Assembly: GCA_028554755.1 (NCBI GenBank) | Contig: JAPTOF010000024.1 | Coordinates: 6,401,001 to 6,465,000 of the forward strand | DNA from: Cordia subcordata | Lineage: Eukaryota > Streptophyta > Magnoliopsida > Boraginales > Cordiaceae | Length of the DNA: 64,000 nt | Reading direction: 5' to 3' | Shown here: one piece after another, positions 48,197 to 59,300 of the stretch | Numbering within the stretch: the first letter of the stretch is position 1 | Layout: the number at the start of each line of letters is the position of its first letter | Made by a program: the position numbers and the translations under genes | Notes under the pieces: model-generated | What the model was told of the DNA's origin: nothing | Seen by the model: the letters and a program-made list of their open reading frames with translations, nothing else | The model's database searches: none

Positions 48197-50370
48197 CTAA
48201 GCTACACTACTATTACTCTACGCTATACAAGTGCCAGGCTAGGAATATAAAGTAAAGTAAGAAAATTGATAAAGGACCGATGAGTCATGTGATCATCAAA
48301 TTGCTCTTCTAATCTTATTTCTCCCTTTTTTATAGTAGCTATAGTCTTTTAACTACTTGTAACCACCTATATCCTTCATTTTTCTTTTTTGCCCATGATC
48401 TCTCATCAACTCTTCATTAACTGGCCAACTTGGCAACCATCGTAATTGCCTTTAATTGTACCAAGTCGAACTCTCAAAACTTTTTCATATTCTCTTTGAG
48501 CTAGGTTCTTGAATCCAGAGCTCCTTCAAACCTCAGACACATTCCTTAAGCCCTTTAAGCATTTGGCCTTCAAAGTGTTGTGCTTTGAGCCCAAGATGCC
48601 ATGTTATCAACCTCAAGTGACACATGTGACACTACTTCAAAATTTTTTGCTTATGTGTCCAGTTAATGTAATAATTTTTTTTCACTGATAATAGTCAGGA
48701 TTGGAATCAAGTTGCGAACAATTATTAATAGGCCACTTTTGTGGGGGGGGGGGGTTTCTGAAACTTTCTATTATAGTTTTGGTTTACTTTTCTTAACATG
48801 ACTGAGTAATTTATTTGTTTATGTTAGGGTTACCATTGGAGAGTTTTAGGTTTATGGTTTTAAACTTAGATGCATTACTTGGAAGTTTAATATTTACATG
48901 ATTTATTTTACTCATATTTATATGTTTCTTATTTTATTATGCTTGTAAGTAGTGGTTAATAGATTTATTATGCTAAATCATATAAATATTTGTTTGAGCG
49001 TTTATTGCAAAAACTATAGGTAATACCATAGTTTTTCTAACATAATTAATTGAAAAATTCATCTAAAATTTTAGGATAAATCTATACTTTAACTAGATAA
49101 ATGACATGGGGATTGTACCTTTTAACCTGAGATTAGTTTGTCGATTAATTAATTTTAGGTGATAAGTCAATGAGACTTGTAAAATAATTCACATCAAAAT
49201 AAGAAATTTTAAATTTGCGCCTAAAGTTCAAGTTTCACATACGAATCCAACCCCTAAACCATTTCGAATAATAGTCTCATCTCTAATTTGATTTTTGCAT
49301 TTTCATAAATTTTAGTTTTAGTTGACTTTTAGTTTTAATTAATTTTAATTCTAAAAGCCAACTAATTAGTTAATTCTTAGCATCACTTGAGCATTTTGCT
49401 CACATCTTGCTACAAATTTTCAGATTGTCTCTCTGTAGATTTAACCTCACACTTAACACACTATATTTCAATTACTAGTGCACTTACAATTAAAAATTTG
49501 ACTTTCAGATTTACACAATTTTCATCTTAAGTTAAGCACATCGGTTATGTCGTAACGTACATGGCATTATGGGACCAAAGCCAATTTGGATCTCACATTC
49601 CATGCTTCATAAAGCCTCACTCTGCTCAAAAGATGCACGAAAGCCAAGTTGCTCGTAGTAAAGCATGCATTTGTTTGGGGGTTGGTCCTCATATAAAAGT
49701 GAGAATTTCCTTTCAAATATATTATTAAACTTTAATCATAATGTAATAAAGCTTATATTAACCCCATTCCCACTTTTAGGTGGGACTAGACGAAAATCGA
49801 GATTCGTTTTAAACCACTCTTTACCCTTAATTAATTCAAAGGCAGACCTAATCCAGTGCCGTGGGCGGGCAGGGGTCTTCAACCATCTGCATTCTCAAAC
49901 AGCAATTGACATGTCAATTCTTAGAACAACTTGTCTACCTAAATTATTATTGTTATTGTTATTATTTGATCTTATAAACCAGGAAAGCATTTTTAAGCCC
50001 AGGACACATGGTCCAAAGGCCCCTCAAATTTTGGCACATACCAACCAGCAAACAGTGTAACAGAGAGGATTCCACTGTAATTTGCTTTTTTTCTCATATT
50101 TATAGATTTGTGACAGGTTCTCTTTTTTCATCTTCTATAGTAAAAGCTCCCCCCGAGAAACGAAAAAACAATCACCACAGTTCTTGCAAAATCACTAATG
50201 CTTGATACAAATATACTCTCGGGGGAAACTTAGTCTAATCCCACTGCCAGATTAACGTTTTCCACCAGCTCCATTCAAATGATAGCCCAAAACCCCCCGC
50301 CATTGCTATCGCACTAGAAGAGACACATTCTGGCCCAGACACTTGCCTGTTTTCTAGGTCTTGCAATGAT
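48197..50370. other. Non-coding repeat-like and intergenic DNA, 3' of the LARP6 gene
   Basis: 48197-48640 continues the unclassified repeat on the far side of the Athila-type insertion. 48641-49560 is AT-rich with no gene seen, except a G13 run at about 48743-48755. About 50200-50370 should be the 3' UTR of the LARP6 gene (minus strand). Confidence 0.4.
48743..48755. repeat. Poly-G run
   Basis: About thirteen successive G bases stand out in otherwise AT-rich sequence. Such runs are prone to sequencing error, so the exact length is unsure. Confidence 0.85.
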
Positions 50371-53300
50371 TCAGGCAATCTTAATAGCAACTGGCTTTCC
50401 TCGGCCCATAGAGAATCCTCTAGTCCCATCTGGCATGCGAGGCACGGAAGATTGCTTGCTAATATTAGGCTGCTCGTTGTTTACTAACATATTTGAGGTG
50501 GGAGGAGAACCCATAGCACTCCCACGGTTATTGGATGGCTGATGCTGGTGCCTTCCACGTCCCTTGCCCTTGCCACGGTTGCGTGCTTTCTTCTGTTGAC
50601 CCTCCTTATCGTCCTCCACCTGTCCAAGCAAAATCAAGAGTGAGCCAACAAATGCTACATAGTACCAAGGAAAAATGTGCACTGGCAAGCAGATTGTCAG
50701 AGCCTCTCTCCTAGAGGGAAAGTATCCTATGTAAAGATCAGGTTACAACCATTACTGCCAGTGAAACTTTTTCATACTACTACAAATAATATGGGCAAGA
50801 GGAGATGAAGAACCAACTGGCATAGTCTGGAGAACCCATTTTCAAAGACCACATCAATCTGGAATACAAAAGATAAAATGAAGGTTGTTTTCCATCCTCT
50901 AAACAAGATATAGCTTAACTTGCTATAGCAGCTAACAAGCTTAAGAGCAGAAGGAAGACAAGCCTAGAAAAGTAAGAATCATCACAGGCCACAAAGTATT
51001 CAATGCAACAAAAGAAAAAATATGATGTTTCCTGGAGTCCAGGGTACATACAGCAAGTTCATTTGAATGAGCATCTGCCTGCAATGAATCTTCTGCTGAG
51101 GATGCATCATTCACCTTACAGCTTGACTCATTCTCATGACCAGCTTTCTTCCCTCGTGCTTGAGAAGATTTTGCCTTCAAGTGCAAAGTATCAAAAAATC
51201 AGTCAAATTTTTTTATTAGGCAATTGATCATGATCTAGAAATCAACAAAAACTTCAATCTTTTAATCCCTTAGTGATCCTGCAATGATAAGGCTGCCACA
51301 AATTCATGTCATGTTAATGAACAACATCAATGCTCATTCAGGGGGTATTACTTCATAACTTTCGGTTTGGGCAAGTCGGTGCAACATTCAATTGAATCAG
51401 AAAAGTGATCAGTTTTTAATACTTTGTAGAATTTAAAGTCATCCAGCAAGACAATAGCATTCACAAATAGCATTTTAATGGTGTATGCTATTGTTTTGCT
51501 GGACAAGTCCATAGAGGATGTGGATTATAAGTTAGAATTATTAAGAGAGACTGAAAAATCAAAAGATATAGAATTATTCAGAGAGACTGAAAAATCAAAA
51601 GATATTAAGCTGAGTAGATCTCATGACGTATTAGAATGCAATTTCAGCTCGAGTATGTCGAGGTGAATAGAACTAAGATTAAACACCCTCAGGTCTTATG
51701 GTCTACAATGTGGAGAGATTAAGGCTTTGTTTGGCCTAGCTGTGTGATTTCAGCTGTTGAGCTGTAGAGCTTTTAGCAGTAGAGCTTTGGGTAGAAGTGC
51801 TGTTGAATAAAAGCAGTCTATTGTTTGACCTGGTATTTTAGAAGTTAAGCTTTCAGTTGTTTTGAGGATAATATTAGACTTTAAAAAATATAAAATAGTA
51901 TTTTTGAGAAAAAATAAAGAAAAACAATTTTTGACATAACATAAAAACAGCTTTTCAAAAGTTTTTTCTGAAAAGCTTCAATTTGGATCTTTTGATTTTT
52001 TAGCTTTTTTCAGCTTCAGCTTTTGTTTAAAAGCTCTTTTAAAAATAGGCCAAACAGGTCAATTTTAACTTTTAAACTCACAAAAAGCACTTTTAAGTCT
52101 GCAAAAGCTGGGCCAAATAGACTCTAATACTAACGTCAATCACAGAATGACGGTTGAATGGAAGAAGTGGAGAAATCCATAAGGAGCCTTGTGTGATCGA
52201 TAAAAGCAATATAAGATAGTCATAAGACCAGTATGTTGTATGGTTTATAATGTTGGACAGTAAAGCACCAACTTGTTCAGAAGATGTTAGTAAGCATGAT
52301 GAGAATATTGAGATGCATGTGGGGGAAATAGTAGTCCCCATAGATAATGGAGAATTGCTTGAGATGGTTGCATCATGTCACAAGGCAACAATGTTAGGAG
52401 ATGACAAAGGAGGCACCTGTCCAAGTAGACAATAAGTGGGGTAGAGGAAGACATAACAAGGGTTGGATGGAGCCACTAATTTGAGATTTCCAGTGCATCC
52501 AACTAACAAAGGAGATGGCACACTATAGGAATGAGTGGGACCTGACCCCACACGGTAGGAGAAGGTTTGGTTATATTTGGTTGGATTAGTTACTCAGGAA
52601 GCAGATATGAAGTCAGATTGTCTATCTGTAGAGGTGGACCTTAGGCAACTCATAAATCATAAACCATCCCAGCAGTTTCACTAAGAATCTAATAAGCTTT
52701 GAATTTGACTTTTGGGAGAACCTCCAGTCTCTAGAAAACTTAATCGGGTAGTAACAATGAGGCCAAATATTTGGGATGCTATTTGTTACACTGCCAAGAA
52801 TTTTAAATAAATTCGCCTCCATTATCAAGAAAGAGATGCTAGTGGCTTCTATTAAGACCTAACCATCACAGACAAATCAAAGAAGCCAATGTCTCAGAGT
52901 AGGATGCATCAGAAAATGTACTTCCCACAACAACAACAAAAAGAAAAAGGAAAAGAGAAGAATGTATCATGATATACTTACCAGAGAAAAGTGCAGAGCT
53001 AGTTTGGACGTGTCTTTCAAAAAACAATTTTTTTTGTTTTTGAAAACAAAAATCATAAAAACTTGTTTGAAAGGGGTTGTTTCTTAAAATTGTTTTTGAA
53101 AACTATTTTCAATAAAGTGTTTTTGAAAACAAAAAATTAGGAACACATTTTTTCTTTTTTCTTGTGTTTTTGACATTTTGTTCCCAAAAGGGCAATTTCA
53201 TTATTTAATTTTTTTTCTTTCCCCCAATCAAACCCCACCCCCGCCTACCCCCTCACCCCAACCCATACGTACCCCAGCCTCTTAAAACACACGCGTATAC

Positions 53301-56300
53301 ATTCACATATATATACATATGTAAATGTATATATAGATAGATAAATGTTTATTGGGGAAAAAATCAAATATAAAGAAAAAAAGAAAGGCATAATGGTCTT
53401 TTTAATGCAAGATAAAAAAATAAATAAATAAGATTTACTTTCCAGCCCAAACAAAGTTTCAGTTCTTTTGTTTCTAAGAACTGTTTCCAAAAATTATTTT
53501 GAAAAACTGCTCTATAAAACAAAAAACCAAGGACACTTCCAAACAGGCCCTTAATAGCCCTCCTACCATTTACACTATTAAAAGAATTAAACAATTTAAT
53601 GCCAGACACTTCCTCTGACAAGGGGCTGAGATCAGATAGGCACTCAACCTAAACAGACCACATCAAAACAAAATTTATTTTCTTACATGATCAAACAGAC
53701 AGGCATGTAAATGCATGAGAAGATGGGAAGCAAAACATGACAAAATATTCTTCCATTTCTTTTCATAAGTAAAATGTAACAAAGAATCCAGTGAAGAAGG
53801 ACACAAAGTAGAGTTAATCAATTAAACATATGCAAGTAGATACAATTTGAAACTCGGAGAAGTATAACCTGTAGAAATATGTAATGTACACAACATCACA
53901 GAAAATGAGTGGATGACGCATGAGTTTTTCCAAATGATAAATATTTGTACTTTATCTAGACATGAATGTATGTCATAAGATATTGAACAATTTGAAATTC
54001 AAATAAGTATAACTTGTAGATATATATCAAGTAAGCAACATAATGGGATATGTCTGGATGAGGCATGAGTTTTTCCAGATGATAAATATTTCAACTTCAT
54101 CTAGAACGGGTGTATGTCATAACCCCTTGAGAACACCTGTAGCAGATTTTCATATTTGCCAGTCTCATGTTCAATATTTCTCTCAGGTAAAAGTTCATGC
54201 TACTTGATAGTTGTAACTTTCTTTAATCAATCAACCACCAACATTTCGGCAGTCAATTATAAGCTATACACTTTTTAAGGCAAATCAAGGCTAGACTGCT
54301 CAATAAAGGAATAACGCCAAGGAAAAAAGCATCTCCAGCATTCTATGAGAAATAAAACTGGTCCTCTCCCACTTCTCTTCCTCCTCTCTGCATGGATCTA
54401 ATCAACTACAGGGCAAATCTCTAGTTTCGCGAACTAGGTATCTTCACATATTGATACTATTCCAGATGAAAATTGAAATCCAGAGCAACTAAAATTTATT
54501 TGATTTACCTTAGGTTGCTTCCCATGAAGTGATAATACGCTTCCTTCCATTTTCTAAATTATTTCTTACAGAAACAATTCGTATGCTTCATAAATGATGA
54601 GAATTAGAAGTAATTCTTTCTTCACTATTTCACCATCATTTGTTACCTCCGGCTCGGTGGCCCTTCCAAAATGCTCCCGAAAGTCATAAAGGAAAAGGTA
54701 AGCAGTGACTCCTCCTTTGTCTAAACATTAAGATAGACCTCCTCGATGCTCATTAATGAAAGTTCTTAGTTTAATGTCAAAAACCGGAAAACAAGACATG
54801 AAAAGTAGTTCAAACATACTTTGGGTCTAAGCAGCAAACGAACTTTTAGACCATTCCTCCAGTTATTCTCATCATTGAGTTCAGCAATCTGGGCAAATGG
54901 AGAAAATGTTATTTGTCATAACCACTAATTGGAAGGGGGGAAAAAAAAAAGCAGCGAGACCAGGAGAGAGAGTTAGAAGAACATTAAAGGTAAAAATAAC
55001 ACTTCTATTGACTAGGAAAGAAGAAAAGGCAAGAGAGAACATACCGCTTTCTCAGCCAGTTCAACAGATTCATACTCCACAAATGCATGCAGCTATACAA
55101 AATCATTAAAATTAAGAGGCATCAGGTTTTACAGAGAGCTGGAATCAGATGTATCAACAACTTCAAACAAAGGGAAGAAATCACATAAATTTCTTGGATG
55201 AAGTTAACCTTAAGGAGACGGTAAACTTTAATTTATTATATCAAGAGTCATTTCCTATCTATCTTGCTTCTCTTTACATGATCTAATGCTTTTTGAAAGT
55301 GTTGAACATAAGAGGTTTATGTATGCACTCTCTCCCACAAAGGAAGAGAGACTTGTTTTTTGTCGTTACATTAATAAAAACATAAAAGGCTAAGTAATGT
55401 AAATAGTATGAAGCCTTTTCTCTTTTTCTCCAAGGTTATATCTCTAACCCACACCTTTTCTTTCCTATAATATTAGGAAAAATGTTAATATACATACAAA
55501 CACACACACAAACACAAACCCTAACTACCCCTTTTCTCCGGTTACCCACCTTCCCCATTACAGCGACTAGCACAGACCCCACCACCCTCTTCCCAAACCT
55601 CTGACAACCTTATTCTTAAGTGACAGACCATTACAATGGCCAATAGCCACCAGTATGATGAAATTTTTTTTTCTGGCAAACATTAAAACTTCAGATTTGC
55701 GCCAATACAGCCTGTTTCTCAAAGATCTGACCACACCACAACTTTCTCCAGAGAATCCTAACTCTACACCCTTTCCCACAACTGAGCTCCACTGCGCGTG
55801 GCCACATGCGCCATCAGCAATCAACTTGTGAAGCCACGCACCGCCATTAGAATTGCTGCCGGCCACCACCAGTTGGTTTCAATTCCTCCTCCATCAAGTC
55901 CTTTTGTGACCAATAGATACTTTAGTTGCTAGAAATAAGAAATAGAAAAAGAAAAGGAATTTGAACGTTTCTTGGCAGTAGACGACTATTTTAGTTGTGA
56001 CTTGTGCCTTTTGAGTTTGTTTATCCTTGAGTCAGAGTGGCCTTCCATATAGTTTAGGCTTCTGCACAATCTTTTTAATTGCCCTTCCACACCTGTCCTC
56101 ATGGCAATTACTACAACCAAGAGTACCACACCAATGTCTACTAATAAGAACTTCTTTAGCAAATCTAGCATGTTAGTTGTGGTTCCTTCTAGTAGATTAC
56201 TTGATATCTAATCCACCCTCAAACTTGTCTGAAGTTGATACACATACTTGGTGTCATGTGAATGCCCAATTGGTGAGTTTACTCTAGCAGTCATTAGAGC

Positions 56301-59300
56301 CATAGCTATTGCGGGGTTTTCGTCAACGCAAGACTTGCAAATCTATTCGGGCCACTGCTCCAATCCCATACTCCAATCAAGTCACTAGGGCTTATGATGT
56401 TATCTTGGATATGTTGCGTGAGCAACCACTAGATATGGAGTTAGTAGCATATTATAGTCATAAAAGTACTATGGTCAAGCTTTTGAGATTTGTTCTCTAC
56501 TACTACAGATCTCAAAAAAATTGAGCAAAAATGGGACCACCTCAGATATTCTTTGGCTACATGGACTTCTTTCTCAATATGATTCCATCCACTCAAAGCT
56601 TATGTCTAAGTCCACCATGCCTATTTTAGAGGATACGTATGACCAATTGAACCAAGTATACCCAAAGTCTATGACATTTGCCTCTCCTCCTTATCAATCT
56701 GCTCTTGTCACTCCTACTCAACCCAAAAATCATAATCGTGGAAATCAAAGTTTTGGTCGTGGCACTACTGGACGTGAAAAGGGCCACTCGAACAATGGTC
56801 AACGCCCTGGATGCACATATCGCAATAAATTAGGTCATGTTCATGACACTTGTTGGAACCTCCATGGACAGTCCCCTTAGGTAGCAAATACTATTCAAAC
56901 AAATCCATCAGCCACTTCAACTACTCAAACAATTTCTCAATCTTCTTTAGTGACTATTACTGAGGATAAGTACACCTAATTCCTACAATTGCAAGCATTT
57001 CAACAAGCAATAAATCCTACTCAACACCTTTACTACCTCTTATGCTAATTTTAGTTCCTCCGTTACGCTTCTTTCTCATACCTCAACGATTATTGGTCCT
57101 TGGGTAATTGAAATGGGTGCTTCTAATAGTAACAGTGGTAATGATCACGTTTTGGTTTTCACCCTAGTTCATTTTCTAACATCATACTTGCACATGATCT
57201 TCCATTTCCGCTCATGGAATTGGTAGTGCCTATCTCACATCTTCTATCACATTACCATCTGTGTTACACCTTTTATAATTGCCTTTTAACCTTTTCTTTT
57301 CCAATAAGCTTACTAAATACCTTAATTGTTCTGTTACATTTACTCCTACTTTTGTTATTGTCCAGGATCTAAAGACGGACGAGATGAGTGGTACTTGACG
57401 CGAGACACACAAACTTTACTACCTTGATAACCCTAAGCCAAACTCACGTGTTGCTGCCCATACCATTGGAGCAAATCCACTCACGTTGGTCACCTACTTA
57501 CCCCTCCTTATCCAATCTCAAGAAAATGGTTCCTAGCCAAGTCATGCTAGTGAGCTCCTTTGTGGACCATAGTTAGGGAAACATAGTCATAGTTCTTTTA
57601 GTAGTCCAGTCAATAAAGAGGCTACAACCTCTTTTTCCTTTCTTCATTCTCACATTTGGGGCCTAGTCGTGTTGTTTCCAAATCTAATTTTTAATATTTT
57701 GTTACATTCATTAATGATTATTCTCGCATGACTTGGTTATTTTTAATTAATGAACGTTTCACAGTATGTTTATCTTCTCTTCTTTTTATAATGATATACC
57801 CACACAACTTGGAGTTCCCATACAGAATCTCAAAAGTGATAATGCTGCAGAGTATTTGTGTGCTTTGTTCTTCATTTTTGCAAACCCATGGCATTATTCA
57901 TCAAACATCTTGTGCGCATACACCAACAAAATGGAGTTGCTAAACAAAAAATCATCACCTAATTGAAACAGTACACCTTTCTTCTCTATATGCATGTGCC
58001 TCTTTGTTTTTGAGATGATGCAATTCTTACTTCCTATTACTTTATTAATCAAATGCCATCCTTTGTCCTTCATGATCAAATTCCCTTCATTTTATTTTTC
58101 CGTGATCATATATATGCCTTACCTCCTTAGGTTTTCGGTTGTGTTTGTTTTGTTCATAATCTTTCTCCTGAGATAGACACATTAGGAGCTAACTCTATTA
58201 AGTGTGCCTTTCCTAAGTATACTTGGCCTTAGGTATTGTTGTTACTTTCCACAACTTAATTGATGGCTTGTTTTTGTTGATGGCACATCTTTTGAGAATA
58301 CTCCCTTCTTCCCTCCAAGTCCTCCTACTCTGATCGTTTTTACCTTCCAATGTCAACCTTTAGTACCTTTTCAACTAGTGCTCCTACTCTTATAGCAAGA
58401 GCTATTCCTAGATTGGACCAAATAGACCTTTAGGTCTATACACGTCCTCGTCATCGTCCTTCTTTGCCGCCTCCACCTCTATCACCTGCACTAGTACCAT
58501 CCGACTTGCCACTTTCGGATCCCATTCCCATTTCCTTCTCATCCAACATCGATATTCCTATTACCCTACGGAAAGGTATTCACTCTTGTACAACCCATCA
58601 TCGTATTTCTAACTTTGTTACTTATGATAACGTGTCCCCTTTATATGAACTTCCTATTGCTGCTTTATTTTTTGTTTCACTTCTTGTGACTACGATCGAG
58701 GCATGTGCTCATCCAGGTTGGGGAGCTACGATGCATGGAAAGATGTTTACTTTACACGATAATGGAACTTGAGTTACCTCCTGGTCGAGTTACCACCTGG
58801 GACGTCCCCGATTGTCTATATTAGTGGGTGTATGCCGCAAAAAGGTCTTCGAACGAACATGTCGATCGCTTAAAAGGCTTGTCTTGTTGCTTAGAGATAT
58901 ACACAAGTCTATGGTCTTGCTTACGGTAACACTTTTACCACTGTGGCTAAAATGTCTTCCATTTGTATCTTCTAGCTTTAGCTAGTATGCATCACTAGCC
59001 TCTTCATCAGCTAGATATTAAAAAATGCTTTGTTCAACGAGGATCTTGACGAGGCACACATGGAGCAACCTCCTCAGTTTGTTGCTCAAGAGAAGTATTA
59101 GGTGTGCCATCTCAAGAAACCCCTCTGTAGCCTTAAGCAATCTCCTTAAGCTTTTCCTCAAGCTTGGTTTAGAACGTTTTAGTATGGTGCTCTTTTGAGT
59201 TTAGGTTGACACATTTTAGTATTGATCATTCTGTTTTCTACTAATGCTCTTCTAGGAAATGGCTACAGCTAATTGTAAATGTTGATAATATTGTGATAAT

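Larger units (their letters stand above)
51175..54819. other. LARP6 intron (3.6 kb) between the RRM-end and RG-region exons
   Basis: Long intron with no cellular coding exon recognised. It contains two TIR elements (51718-52128 and 52996-53551), a 36-bp tandem pair at 51545-51605 and a diverged duplication at 53842-54123. The acceptor side (51175-51180) and the donor side (54814-54819) have normal AG and GT edges. Confidence 0.75.

Noticed and set aside
51478..52435. Possible extra LARP6 or copia exons on the + strand (51478-51666 and 52250-52435).
   Set aside because: They run opposite to LARP6 and have no clear copia motif; the RRM exon at 54820 joins the exon at 51174 directly in frame, so no extra exon is needed.
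53245..53621. Hydrophobic minus-strand ORFs that look like membrane proteins.
   Set aside because: They are translations of AT-rich MITE and flanking intron DNA; the hydrophobicity comes from T-rich codons.
55567..55869. Minus-strand ORF of 100 codons in the LARP6 intron.
   Set aside because: It lies antisense in the copia leader, between the 5' LTR and gag, and has no recognisable domain.
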